This document shows positions 1 through 8,398 of a stretch of 64,000 nt of DNA, one piece after another; positions within the stretch are counted from its first letter, which is position 1; each line of letters starts with the position of its first letter. Both the position numbers and the translations under genes were made by a program. The notes under the pieces were generated by a model. The model was not told the origin of the DNA. It did no database searches and was given only the letters and a program-made list of their open reading frames with translations. Source of the DNA: JALZUR01 sp965205365 (lineage in GTDB: Bacteria; Bdellovibrionota; Bdellovibrionia; Bdellovibrionales; UBA1609); NCBI GenBank assembly GCA_965205365.1, contig CBDBGT010000011.1:62001-126000 (forward strand), written 5' to 3'.

Positions 1-110
1 AAATTGCTGAAAAAAATGGAATGAAGACTTTTAGAGACCATGGAGTTTCTAAGGTTTTAAATGGAATTACATCTATTGAAGAAGTGATTACAAACACACA
101 AGTGGATTAG
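1..110 (+). CDS. gspE: Type II secretion ATPase GspE, C-terminal end (partial)
   Basis: The window opens inside a reading frame (codons from base 3) that ends at TAG 108-110. The last 35 residues include AAEKNG-like IAEKNGMKTF and GITSIEEVI, which match the usual GspE/PilB carboxy end (A.E.GM.TL...G...V..G.TT.EEV). Only this tail is visible, so the Walker motifs cannot be checked. It lies 3 bases upstream of gspF, as in a normal gsp operon. Confidence 0.8.
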   Translation, partial: IAEKNGMKTFRDHGVSKVLNGITSIEEVITNTQVD

Positions 111-113
111 TAA

Positions 114-1328
114 ATGCCTTTATATGAATATAAAGCCTTAAATAGGCAAGGGAAAAAAGTTAAGGGAGTTGTTGATTCTGATAACTCTAAGGCAGCTCGT
201 GTGGAGCTTAAGAAAAAGGGTCTTTATGTAACAGATGTATATAATAAATCTCAAAGGCAAGGGAAAGCAAAAAGTGGTATAAGCTCTAGCGCAAGAGTAA
301 GAATTGATGATTTATCTCTTGCAACTAGGCAATTAGCAACACTTCTTAAAGCTAATATTCCCTTAGTAGAAGCTTTGGCAATATCTGCAAGCCAGTCAGA
401 CAATGTAGTTTTAAAGGAAGCTTTCTCAGACATTAGGAATGAAGTTAATGAAGGTGGAACTCTTAATAAAGCATTATTAAAATACCCTGGAATATTTAAT
501 AAAGTTTATATTTCAATGTGTGAGGCTGGTGAAACATCAGGAACCCTTGATGTTATTCTTGTTAGGCTTGCTGAGTTTACAGAGAGCCAAAGTGAACTTC
601 AAGCCAAGTTAAAATCAGCAATGACTTACCCTATGATTATGCTTTCTTTTATGACTTTATTAGTGGGCGGATTGTTTATTTTTATGATTCCTCAGATGAA
701 ACAAATTTTTGAGGATAATGAAGACTTAGAACTTCCAGTATTGTCGCAAATTGTTTTTGCAACAAGTGATTTTTTATTAGAATACTGGGTTCTTATTATA
801 GCAAGTTTTTTGTTCTCTGTATTTTTATTTCAAATTTGGAAAAAATCTCCTTCAGGGAGTAATGTTTGGGACGCAATTAAGTTAAAATTTCCAGTTTTTG
901 GAAACTTAATCAGAATGGTTGCTGTTGCAAGGTTTACAAGAACGTTGGCAACATTATTAGATGGTGGTGTTCCTATGCTTCATGCTATGTCTATTGTTAG
1001 AAATGTTGTAGATAATGAAGTGTTGGCAATAGCTTTAGATGAAGCTAGGGATAATATTAGTGAAGGAGAGTCCATTGCAGGTCCCCTTAAAAAATCTGGA
1101 GAATTTCCACCAATTGTAATTCATATGATAAGTACTGGTGAAAAAACAGGCGAACTTGAAAATATGCTTACACAAGTGAGTGATTCTTACGATTTTCAGG
1201 TAAGAAATAAGGTAGATAGTTTTACATCTATTTTAGAACCAGTTATGTTAGTCTTAATGGGGCTTATTGTGGCAGTGATTGTGTTTGCAGTAGTCTTGCC
1301 AATGCTTGCAATGCAGGGGACTGTTTAA
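114..1328 (+). CDS. gspF: Type II secretion inner-membrane platform protein GspF
   Basis: The 404-residue protein begins MPLYEYKALNRQGKKVKG, the typical GspF/PilC start, and has two copies of the T2SSF domain (about residues 68-190 and 270-395). Hydrophobic segments lie near residues 170-195, 222-245 and 373-400. GspF is the polytopic platform that couples the GspE ATPase to pseudopilus assembly. The ATG lies immediately after the gspE stop codon (TAG TAA ATG), implying translational coupling. Length and domain order are normal for the family. Confidence 0.95.
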   Translation: MPLYEYKALNRQGKKVKGVVDSDNSKAARVELKKKGLYVTDVYNKSQRQGKAKSGISSSARVRIDDLSLATRQLATLLKANIPLVEALAISASQSDNVVLKEAFSDIRNEVNEGGTLNKALLKYPGIFNKVYISMCEAGETSGTLDVILVRLAEFTESQSELQAKLKSAMTYPMIMLSFMTLLVGGLFIFMIPQMKQIFEDNEDLELPVLSQIVFATSDFLLEYWVLIIASFLFSVFLFQIWKKSPSGSNVWDAIKLKFPVFGNLIRMVAVARFTRTLATLLDGGVPMLHAMSIVRNVVDNEVLAIALDEARDNISEGESIAGPLKKSGEFPPIVIHMISTGEKTGELENMLTQVSDSYDFQVRNKVDSFTSILEPVMLVLMGLIVAVIVFAVVLPMLAMQGTV

Positions 1329-1379
1329 AGATTTAAATTTAAAAAAGGTTTAGCATTTCTAAAGTAGAAGGAGAAAAAA

Positions 1380-1799
1380 ATGATAAGAGTAAATAACCAA
1401 AAAGGTATGAGTTTAGTTGAGATATTAGTTGTTTTGGCTATTATTGGTGTTATTGGAACAACAATTGCCAGTAATGTCATAGGCAGGAATAAAAAGGCTA
1501 AATATGATACTGCAAAAATTCAAATATCTAAAATTACTAATGCAATTAATGAATTTTATAGTGATTGTGATCAAATTCCAGATTCTTTAGGTCAGCTTAT
1601 TGACCAGCCAAGTGAGGATGTTTGTGAATCTTGGGGATTAGGTGGAGCATACGCTAAAAAGCGAGATCTTTTAGATCCATGGAAGCAAGAATTTATATAT
1701 GAAGTAAAAGGTAGTGATTTTGTTATTATAAGTTATGGGGCTGATAAGTCTCAAGGTGGAGAAGGCTTAGGGAAAGATATTTCAAGTGAGGACTTATAA
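1380..1799 (+). CDS. gspG: Major pseudopilin GspG
   Basis: The 139-residue protein carries a type IV prepilin signal: a short basic leader, cleavage after Gly9 (QKG/MSLVEIL), Glu at mature position 5 and a following hydrophobic stretch of about 20 residues. The body contains the GspG-type LLDPW motif and an acidic end (GLGKDISSEDL). It follows gspF by 51 bases with a strong AGAAGGAG ribosome site. It would form the type II secretion pseudopilus. No further gsp genes follow, so the operon ends here or other components are encoded elsewhere. Confidence 0.93.
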   Translation: MIRVNNQKGMSLVEILVVLAIIGVIGTTIASNVIGRNKKAKYDTAKIQISKITNAINEFYSDCDQIPDSLGQLIDQPSEDVCESWGLGGAYAKKRDLLDPWKQEFIYEVKGSDFVIISYGADKSQGGEGLGKDISSEDL

Positions 1800-1856
1800 T
1801 TTCTTGTCGGATTCTTCACTGTCTTATGCTTAAGAATTTAGAGTAAAATTTATTAT

Positions 1857-1883
1857 TTTAAGTAAAGATATTTTTTACTTAAA
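1857..1883. terminator. AT-rich hairpin downstream of gspG
   Basis: TTTAAGTAAA (1857-1866) pairs perfectly with TTTACTTAAA (1874-1883) across a 7-base loop. It lies about 60 bases after gspG. There is no pure U tract straight after it, so its role as a terminator is only likely. Confidence 0.4.
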
Positions 1884-1916
1884 TAAGACATCTTTAAAAT
1901 TTTTATTCCACAATAC

Positions 1917-1940
1917 TTAGTACACCGTGGCATTAATTTT
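1917..1940 (+). repeat. Left copy of inverted 24-base repeat flanking the fibre gene
   Basis: The core TAGTACACCGT and the end CATTAATTTT recur in inverted orientation at 6257-6280, with 21 of 24 positions identical. The pair encloses the 3.75-kb fibre gene and its downstream hairpins. A shorter version (TACACCGTAC) is at 8957-8966. Confidence 0.6.
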
Positions 1941-2305
1941 TAGGTTAATAAATTTGAGGTATCAAAAGGCTTTCCCTGATATAGCGTTTAGCTTTGATTA
2001 TAGCTTTCTCATAAAAGAAAAAAAGACGAAGATAAAGATAAAGAGTAAGTGGTGGAGCTTAGAAAATATTTTATCATTTTTTTAAATAATTAAAGAGCTT
2101 AAGACCTTAATTTTTTTTTACTACTTTTGTATCAAAATAAGAAAAAAACATTTCTTTAAAAACACTAAGTTAAAAACACAGCCTAAAAAGCTACACCCAT
2201 TAAGCCTTAATATTAAATTAAGAAAATCACTTAATTTACTCAAGTTTTTAAGCCCTTTATCCGATACATAGAGTATAAAATATAAGAATTTATATAGGAT
2301 ATAAC

Positions 2306-5300
2306 ATGAAAGCTTTAACTTTATTTACAGTTTTATTATGGACGTTTTCTTCCTTGGCTGTGCCAAGGTCTTTTGTCTTTCAAGGTCAAATTATAAAACC
2401 TAATGGGGAAGCCTTAGAAGATAATAATGTTAACTTTATTCTTAAAATCCTATCTCCCCTAAACCACTGCCTCCTCTATGAAGAAACCTTCACCCTTAAT
2501 ATGACAGACTCAAAGGGAGTGTTTAACCTAAGTGTTGGGTCTGGCACAACCACAGGAAATGGTGGCTTAACAAGTTTATCTAAAGCCCTAGACAATTCCT
2601 TAAACAACATCACAGGGCTTAACTGTGACTCTGGTTCTTCATACAGTCCAAACCTCACTGACACAAGAAAACTTAGAATGACTTTTGATGACGGTGGTGG
2701 TCCCCTTACTCTAACAAATGACCACACAATTCAAAGTGTGCCCTACGCTCAGTATGCTCATAAACTTGGCGGAAAAACACTTCATGACTTTATTCAAGTC
2801 AACAGTGGTGTGACACAAAGTAATTTAGAAACTGTGTTTGATAACGGTGTAAACCAAAGAGAGCTTATGGCTTTAATTGAGGGCCATTCTAATCAATACT
2901 CTCCATTAAGCACTAGTGGAGCTAGTTCTTTACCTAGCTTTTCAAATCCTCCCCTTAACTCTAAGGCAGGAGATGTTTGGTACAACTCTACAACCAATGA
3001 AATCATGTACCACAATGGATCAGTAAACACCGTTGTTGGCCAAGGGAGTGGAACTGTGACCAGTATCACCACAGGAAGTGGTCTAAGTGGTGGAATCATT
3101 ACAAATAGCGGTACAATTTCAATTGCACCAGGGGGTGTATTAAACAGTCACCTTCAAGGTGGTATCCATGGAAGTAAAATCACAGGAGGAGTTTTACCAG
3201 CCTCAGTGGTTCCAACAGGAACTGATGACACAAAGCTTTCTCTTCAAGGGGGAAGTTTATTAGGTGATCTTAACCTTAATGGAAATGAGGTTTTAAACAC
3301 AGGTCATATTATGCAAAACCCGAGGAGTACAATGACCCTAGGTTCTTATGGGAATTTAGAAGAGGCTAGTCTTTTAGGTTCTTTGAGTGCGGGGAATGCT
3401 GGAGCCACTTGGTACAATAGTGATTCTAGGGTGCTTAAATACTGGGACGGTAGTGGTGTAGAAGTGTTAACCACAGTGAGTGTAGGTGTATCAAGTGTTT
3501 TAGTGAGTCCCCCGTTAACTTCTTCAGGTGGTAATGATCCAAGAATAGGCATAAGCCTTGGTAGGGGTTTATACAACAAGAGTGGAAGTGTGGAGATAGA
3601 TTTAGACTCTCTTAGTGGTTTAGACTTTAATGGAAATAGGTTAAGAGTAAAAGCAGGAAGTGGTTTAAGACTAACAGGAAGTGGTATAGAGGCAGATACG
3701 GGAACGAGTTTAGGTCAGTTAATGAGAGTAGACAGTCTTCCTGTGTGCACAAGTGGGGAAAAGATTCAAAGAAACTCTGGAGCCACAGTGACTTATTCTT
3801 GTGTGGCTGATGTAGATGAAGACACAAGTCTTTTAGGAAAATCAGCAGGAGGAGATCTTAGTGGAACTTATCCAAACCCCATTTTAACATCAACAGGGGT
3901 GAGTGAGGGAATTTATTCAAAAGTTAGAGTGGACACTAAGGGAAGGGTAAGAGAGGGTTTAAGTTTAGTAGAAAGTGATATACCAAATTTAAGTGGAAGT
4001 AAAATCACTTCAGGAACCATTAATACAAATAGATTAAACACAGGAACAGGGAGTAATGACCTTGTTAAGCTTGATGGTTTATCAAGGTTACCAAGTGTAG
4101 ATGGAAGTCAGCTTATAAATTTACCAAGTAGTGCTGACAATATGGGAAATGGTGAGGCTCAAGAGAATATACATCTTAATGAGCATTATTTAAGTGGAGA
4201 CGGTGATAATGAGGGAATTAGTGTAGATGCATTAGGAAGGGTTGGAGTGGGTAAAAGGAATCCTCAAGCATTATTAGATGTTGCTGGAAAAGTAAGGGCA
4301 ACAGAGATTTGTGATGAAAGAGGTGGAAACTGTAAGGATGTGTCAACAGGTTGGGATAGAGGGAGTGTAGGAGCAAACCAAGTGACCAACGTTCCTTTTG
4401 GAAATGTTTTAGGCACAGATGTTCAGACTGCAATTAATGAGCTTGATTCTAAAAAAGTTCCAATAACTAGAGAAATTGCAACAGTTTTAAATAGTGGATT
4501 AAGTGGAGGGGGAGACTTATCCACCAACAAGAATTTAAGTGTGGATATTCATGGAACTGTAGAAGAAAGTATAGTGAGTGGTTTAGACAGTGTTTTAATT
4601 CACGATGTATCCCAAAATAGTTTAAAAAAAATAACACAGTCAAATTTTTTAAATGATTATTTTAAAGGATCTTTAGGAACGAGTTTAGGTGATGCAATGG
4701 ATGCTGGAGGTGTGCCTAGTTGTGGAGTGGATGAGAAGCTTAGAATGAGTCAAGGTCCTGTTTATTTATGGTCATGTGTGGTGGATGAAGACACAAGTCT
4801 TTTAGGAAAATCAGCAGGAGGGGATCTTAGTGGAACTTATCCAAACCCCATTTTAACACCAACAGGGGTGAGTGAAGGAATCTACTTAAAAGTTAGAGTG
4901 GACACTAAGGGAAGAGTGACAGAGGGTTTAAGTTTATCAGAAAGTGATATACCAAATTTAAGTGGAAGTAAAATCACTTCAGGAACCATTAATACAAATA
5001 GATTAAACACAGGAACAGGGAGTAATGACCTTGTTAAGCTTGATGGTTTATCAAGGTTACCCAGTGTAGATGGAAGTCAGCTTACAAACTTACCAAGTAG
5101 TGCTGACAATATGGGAAATGGTGAGGCTCAAGAGAATATACATCTTAATGGAAATTATTTAAGTGGAGACGGTGATAATGAGGGAATTAGTGTAAACAGT
5201 GATGGTGATGTTTTTGCTTCTAGAAATATTGCTGCTGTGGGGTCTATTAGTGGATCTAGTGTTGTACTTTTAAATGGAATAAAAATAGGAACAGAGGAAA

Positions 5301-6055
5301 CAACTTGCAATACTTTAAACGAGGGAACTTTAAGGTATAGTGAAAAGAAAATGGAGTTTTGTAACGGAAGTGTGTGGAGTGTTTTAGGTGTTGATGATCC
5401 ATGTCTTAGTTCTTCCCCCTTGCCAGGTGCTGTGTGTAAAGGTGGAGCAATTTATCTTGGAAGTCTTAGCCCAGGTGCTACCAGTGGTAGTGGAACAGAT
5501 CACTACATGACCACCCCTGGGGGTTGTGGAGATATTCCATCAGGAAGTGTTTCAGGGGGTTCGGGGACAAATTCTTATGCATTAAATGATTTTACAGTGA
5601 CTTGTTCTGGTACTGATAGTTTATTTAAAGATTGGAATAATAATACAAGTAATTGGTATAATATTCCAGGGCTAGCAAATTACACATCAACTTTGGGAAT
5701 TGGTCATGGTGAAAATAACATAGATTTAAATTACGGTTCAGCGAATACAGATGTAATTGTTGCCATTACTTTAGAGTCTCAAGGGGGCTATCATGCCGCA
5801 GCAAGGTATTGTCATAAGCTTGTTTATGGTGGTTATGATGATTGGCATTTACCTAACCGCTATGAGCTTAATTTAATGTACACAAATCGTTCTGCTCTTC
5901 CAGGTTTGGTTCAAGGTTCAAATGCTTGGTATTGGTCGTCTACGGAGTACAATTTTACAATGCGTGGATCCAGCGGTTTTCTGATGGCTATCAGAATGGC
6001 GGCAGTAAGAGCGATTCTCGGCGTGTTCGTTGTGTACGGAGGTTTTGAGGCCTGA
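2306..6055 (+). CDS. Large secreted tail-fibre-like protein with C-terminal Lcl/DUF1566 domain, 3' frameshift
   Basis: The 1249-residue protein has a signal peptide (MKALTLFTVLLWTFSSLAVP). Its long Gly/Ser/Asn/Thr-rich stalk contains phage-tail-fibre motifs such as GGDLSGTYPNPIL (about residues 510 and 833). Two nearly identical 138-residue blocks occupy about residues 503-640 and 826-963. The C-terminal domain (about 1110-1215; DDWHLPNRYELNLMY, WYWSSTEYNF) is an Lcl/DUF1566 domain of C-type-lectin-like fold. After YNFT the frame is wrong. In the +1-shifted frame the DNA reads NAWIQRFSDGYQ, then RRVRCVRRF and a stop at 6046-6048, the normal end of this family. One A is therefore missing near 5957-5961. 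The protein is probably an exported adhesin or fibre. The frameshift is either real or a sequencing error. Confidence 0.85.
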   Translation: MKALTLFTVLLWTFSSLAVPRSFVFQGQIIKPNGEALEDNNVNFILKILSPLNHCLLYEETFTLNMTDSKGVFNLSVGSGTTTGNGGLTSLSKALDNSLNNITGLNCDSGSSYSPNLTDTRKLRMTFDDGGGPLTLTNDHTIQSVPYAQYAHKLGGKTLHDFIQVNSGVTQSNLETVFDNGVNQRELMALIEGHSNQYSPLSTSGASSLPSFSNPPLNSKAGDVWYNSTTNEIMYHNGSVNTVVGQGSGTVTSITTGSGLSGGIITNSGTISIAPGGVLNSHLQGGIHGSKITGGVLPASVVPTGTDDTKLSLQGGSLLGDLNLNGNEVLNTGHIMQNPRSTMTLGSYGNLEEASLLGSLSAGNAGATWYNSDSRVLKYWDGSGVEVLTTVSVGVSSVLVSPPLTSSGGNDPRIGISLGRGLYNKSGSVEIDLDSLSGLDFNGNRLRVKAGSGLRLTGSGIEADTGTSLGQLMRVDSLPVCTSGEKIQRNSGATVTYSCVADVDEDTSLLGKSAGGDLSGTYPNPILTSTGVSEGIYSKVRVDTKGRVREGLSLVESDIPNLSGSKITSGTINTNRLNTGTGSNDLVKLDGLSRLPSVDGSQLINLPSSADNMGNGEAQENIHLNEHYLSGDGDNEGISVDALGRVGVGKRNPQALLDVAGKVRATEICDERGGNCKDVSTGWDRGSVGANQVTNVPFGNVLGTDVQTAINELDSKKVPITREIATVLNSGLSGGGDLSTNKNLSVDIHGTVEESIVSGLDSVLIHDVSQNSLKKITQSNFLNDYFKGSLGTSLGDAMDAGGVPSCGVDEKLRMSQGPVYLWSCVVDEDTSLLGKSAGGDLSGTYPNPILTPTGVSEGIYLKVRVDTKGRVTEGLSLSESDIPNLSGSKITSGTINTNRLNTGTGSNDLVKLDGLSRLPSVDGSQLTNLPSSADNMGNGEAQENIHLNGNYLSGDGDNEGISVNSDGDVFASRNIAAVGSISGSSVVLLNGIKIGTEETTCNTLNEGTLRYSEKKMEFCNGSVWSVLGVDDPCLSSSPLPGAVCKGGAIYLGSLSPGATSGSGTDHYMTTPGGCGDIPSGSVSGGSGTNSYALNDFTVTCSGTDSLFKDWNNNTSNWYNIPGLANYTSTLGIGHGENNIDLNYGSANTDVIVAITLESQGGYHAAARYCHKLVYGGYDDWHLPNRYELNLMYTNRSALPGLVQGSNAWYWSSTEYNFTMRGSSGFLMAIRMAAVRAILGVFVVYGGFEA
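3812..4225 (+). repeat. Long direct repeat inside the fibre gene, copy 1
   Basis: About 414 bp, running from GATGAAGACACAAGTC to GAGGGAATTAGTGTA. It is nearly identical to 4781-5194, with only scattered substitutions and no frame change. It encodes the motif series DEDTSLLGKSAGGDLSG, ITSGTINTNRLNTG, LPSSADNMGNGEAQENI. Confidence 0.85.
4781..5194 (+). repeat. Long direct repeat inside the fibre gene, copy 2
   Basis: Second copy of the 414-bp unit, offset by 969 bases from copy 1. The two copies could recombine and remove or add exactly 323 residues in frame (969 is a multiple of 3). Confidence 0.85.
5958..6048 (+). other. Candidate DGR variable region at the 3' end of the fibre gene
   Basis: In the restored frame this encodes the end of the Lcl domain (NAWIQRFSDG, QNGGSKSDSRRVRCVRRF). 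It is visibly richer in G+C than the surrounding gene. Codons for exposed positions alternate with an invariant framework (FSDG, RVRCVR). The family is a known host fold for diversity-generating retroelement targets. There is only one copy here and no template repeat is in view, so the call is inferential. Confidence 0.4.
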
Positions 6056-6082
6056 AAGGGCTCATGAGCTCTTTAGCCCTTT
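6055..6082 (+). other. Hairpin immediately after the fibre gene
   Basis: AAAGGGCT (6055-6062) pairs with AGCCCTTT (6075-6082) around a 12-base loop. It starts 6 bases after the restored-frame stop codon. DGR variable regions are often followed by a hairpin at about this distance, but it could simply be part of a double terminator. Confidence 0.5.
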
Positions 6083-6087
6083 AGTTC

Positions 6088-6126
6088 TTTTATCTTAAGG
6101 AGGCTTTAAGCCTCCTTAAGATAAAA
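6088..6126. terminator. Strong bidirectional terminator after the fibre gene
   Basis: This is a perfect 19-bp stem around a single central base (6107), with TCTTAAGGAGGCTT on the left arm. It is T-rich on the left and A-rich on the right, so it can terminate transcription in both directions. Confidence 0.85.
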
Positions 6127-6256
6127 TTATTTAATTTTAGAAATGTACTTAATGAATTTATTCAAGCGGGATTTTTTATTTTTTTTTCATACCGCCCTCC
6201 ATGGCCTTATAAAATCATAAAATCAAGAGATTGCAAAAATTGTTGATCTTTTGTTG

Positions 6257-6280
6257 AAAATTAATGGTACGGTGTACTAG
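6257..6280 (-). repeat. Right copy of inverted 24-base repeat flanking the fibre gene
   Basis: Its reverse complement starts CTAGTACACCGTACCATTAA and matches 1917-1940 at 21 of 24 positions; the two internal differences are GG versus AC. Confidence 0.6.
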
Positions 6281-6389
6281 TGGATATTTTGAAGTTAAAC
6301 CTTTTATTTAAATATTTAATTTTTATCACCAGTAATATGTTAAAAATATTTTTCTTTAAGTAATAATGACTAATTACTATAAAATATAT

Positions 6390-6980
6390 TTAAAAAGATT
6401 TTTTAAATCCCTTTTTTTCTAATTCCTTTAAAAGTTGGATTAAAGGAAGACCTTTAATAGATGTTTCATCTGTAGTTTGAATTGATGTAAATAAGGACTG
6501 TCCATTTTTTTCAAATTTAAAACTCCCAGCACAATCATAGGGTTTATCTAAGAGAAGGTATTTTGTAATTTCATTGTCTGAGAGCTTTTTAAAGTTTAAT
6601 TGAGTATTGCATTCAAAAAAAATATCATTACCGTTAGTATCATGTAAGTAGGTAGCGGTTACTAATAGGGCAGATTTTCCAGATATAGAAGAGAGTTGTT
6701 TAAAAGATCCATTAAAGTCTTTACCTTTTCCTAAGGCTATGTTGTTAAAAATTAAGGCTTGATCAGAACTGATGATTATAGAGTTGGGGTGGTTTTTTGA
6801 AAGTGATAGGGCTTTGTGTTTTGCTAAAAACATACAAAGTTCATGTGAGAGGCCTTTAAAGTTATGCTTTAGAAGGTTTTCATTGCAAAGAGGCTTTTGG
6901 GTTATAAAGTTAATATTTAAACTTTTAAGCAGAGCTTTTCTATAAGGGCTTGTACTTCCAAGAATTAAATTTTTCTTCAT
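6390..6980 (-). CDS. maf: Maf/YceF-like nucleoside triphosphate pyrophosphatase
   Basis: The 196-residue protein begins MKKNLILGSTSPYRKALL, the Maf signature (LAS.SPRR..LL). It keeps the SSDQAL motif with the catalytic Asp (about residue 72), the QL..ISGK segment and the family end (CAGSFKFE, IKGLPLIQLL). The AGSFK form resembles the YceF (m7GTP-specific) branch more than the dTTP/UTP branch. It hydrolyses non-canonical nucleotides in the cytoplasm. It is divergent from lgt, with about 50 bases between the start codons. Confidence 0.88.
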   Translation of the reverse strand: MKKNLILGSTSPYRKALLKSLNINFITQKPLCNENLLKHNFKGLSHELCMFLAKHKALSLSKNHPNSIIISSDQALIFNNIALGKGKDFNGSFKQLSSISGKSALLVTATYLHDTNGNDIFFECNTQLNFKKLSDNEITKYLLLDKPYDCAGSFKFEKNGQSLFTSIQTTDETSIKGLPLIQLLKELEKKGFKKSF

Positions 6981-7010
6981 CTTTATAACCCCATTATCTT
7001 TGACTTTTTA

Positions 7011-7016
7011 TATAAT
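7011..7016 (+). promoter_or_regulatory. Possible -10 element for lgt
   Basis: A perfect TATAAT lies 18 bases upstream of the lgt ATG. No good -35 element is found at 16-18 bases upstream, so the promoter is tentative. The resulting leader would be only about a dozen bases. Confidence 0.35.
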
Positions 7017-7034
7017 GCTTTAGACACTTTGTGT

Positions 7035-8096
7035 ATGGAAAATTATATACATCAATTGAGTCCTATAGCTTTACCTATTTATGAAAATATTGCCATACGT
7101 TGGTATGGGTTAGCTTATCTGGGAGGTTTATTATTGGGCTTGTTGCTCATGAGAAAAATGAGTCAAAGAGGAGGTAATCTTTTAGATTTTGAACAGCTCT
7201 CAGATTTTGTGACATGGATGGCTTTAGGAGTTATGGTTGGAGGAAGGCTTGGATATTGTTTATTTTATTCTCCTGATCTTTTAACTGATTTTTCTGTAAG
7301 TTTTCCTTTTTGGGGGGTTTTAAAAGTATGGGAAGGTGGAATGTCTAGCCATGGGGGAGCTTTAGGTGTTCTTTTTGCTTCCTACTTTTTTGGTAGAAAA
7401 CATAAAGTCTGTTGGATGCATATTAGCGATCTTAGTGTTTTAGGTGCTAGTCTTGGGTTTTTCTTTGGAAGAATTGCTAATTTTATAAACGGTGAGCTTT
7501 ATGGAAGAGTTGTTGAAAAACCAATTTCATGGGCAGTAAAATTCCCTCAAGAACTAACACAGTGGATTCATTATAGTCAAAATAAGCTAATGACTTTAGA
7601 GCCACTTGCTCAAAAATTTGCAGGAACTATAGGTGTGCCAGAGGGGCTAACAGCTTATAATTGGACAGAGCTTGTTTCTAGATATGCTTTAGAATCTAAA
7701 GCAAAGGGTATTGTTAAGGGTTTTGTTTCATGGATTCAAAATCAATGTATGGAAAAAAATCAATTAGTGGTAGAAGCTTTACAAACAGTTTTACCAGCAA
7801 GGTATCCTTCACAACTTATTCAAGCTTTATGTGAAGGGTTACTGGTGTTTATTATATTAAATATTATTTGGTTAAAGCCTAGAAAACCTGGTGTGTTAAC
7901 AGCATGGTTTGGTATTTTGTATGCCACTGCAAGAATTATTGGAGAGCAGTTTAGAATGCCAGATGTGCAGATAGGATTTCAGGCCTTTGGGTTAACAAGA
8001 GGTCAGTGGTTAAGTGTAGGGATGTTGGTAGTGGGACTTGTACTTTTAATCTACTGCTTAAGACGTGATGTTGAAAAAATAAAAGGCTGGTCTTAA
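7035..8096 (+). CDS. lgt: Prolipoprotein diacylglyceryl transferase Lgt, with internal insertion
   Basis: This integral membrane enzyme transfers diacylglycerol to the lipobox Cys of prolipoproteins. It has the family hallmarks IAIRWYGLAYLGG, the HGG motif (SSHGGALG) and the signature GRIANFINGELYGR. About 353 residues is long for Lgt (usually 260-290). The extra length lies between the signature and the last helices (about residues 172-262) as a soluble-looking stretch. ATG 7035 is preferred; an in-frame TTG at 7029 would add two residues. Substrates are evident nearby (lipoproteins at 60.5 and 61.3 kb). Confidence 0.93.
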   Translation: MENYIHQLSPIALPIYENIAIRWYGLAYLGGLLLGLLLMRKMSQRGGNLLDFEQLSDFVTWMALGVMVGGRLGYCLFYSPDLLTDFSVSFPFWGVLKVWEGGMSSHGGALGVLFASYFFGRKHKVCWMHISDLSVLGASLGFFFGRIANFINGELYGRVVEKPISWAVKFPQELTQWIHYSQNKLMTLEPLAQKFAGTIGVPEGLTAYNWTELVSRYALESKAKGIVKGFVSWIQNQCMEKNQLVVEALQTVLPARYPSQLIQALCEGLLVFIILNIIWLKPRKPGVLTAWFGILYATARIIGEQFRMPDVQIGFQAFGLTRGQWLSVGMLVVGLVLLIYCLRRDVEKIKGWS

Positions 8097-8398
8097 ATTT
8101 AGATAAAAAATTAGTTTTAATTAAAAGTTTAGTGTTATATATTATTCATCTATTTTTAAAGAAAAGCTAATTTCTTAGTAGAACTTATTTTTTGGAAAGG
8201 TTAAGCAACAGGCCCATGAGAATTAAAAGAGAAGAATTTTACTTCAGTTTGAGACTATTTCCATATTTATAGTCTAGTTTTCCTAAAAAAATCTCATGGG
8301 TAACCTCTGATCGAAGTCTAGAAAAAATTGGAAAAATTATACACAATAAAAACTACGGCTATACTTTAATTTTATTTGCTTAACGAAAGGATCTAAGT
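8097..8398. other. Intergenic region, about 300 bp
   Basis: AT-rich with no gene seen. It holds a distant inverted pair, CCCATGAG (8213-8220) and CTCATGGG (8293-8300), of doubtful meaning, and an AAAGGA ribosome site just before the next gene. Confidence 0.5.

Larger units (their letters stand above)
1800..2305. other. Intergenic region, about 500 bp
   Basis: No convincing gene is visible. The stretch is very AT-rich and contains an AT-only-cored hairpin at 1857-1883, the left copy of a 24-base imperfect repeat at 1917-1940, and a likely promoter just before the fibre gene (TATAAAAT at about 2274-2281, AGGAT ribosome site at 2297-2301). Confidence 0.6.
6056..6389. other. Intergenic region, about 330 bp
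   Basis: It holds the two hairpins after the fibre gene and the right copy of the inverted 24-base repeat. The rest is AT-rich sequence in which I see no gene. Confidence 0.6.

Noticed and set aside
8213..8300. CCCATGAG/CTCATGGG inverted pair as an operator
   Set aside because: The arms are only 8 bases and 72 bases apart, which is easily chance in this sequence.
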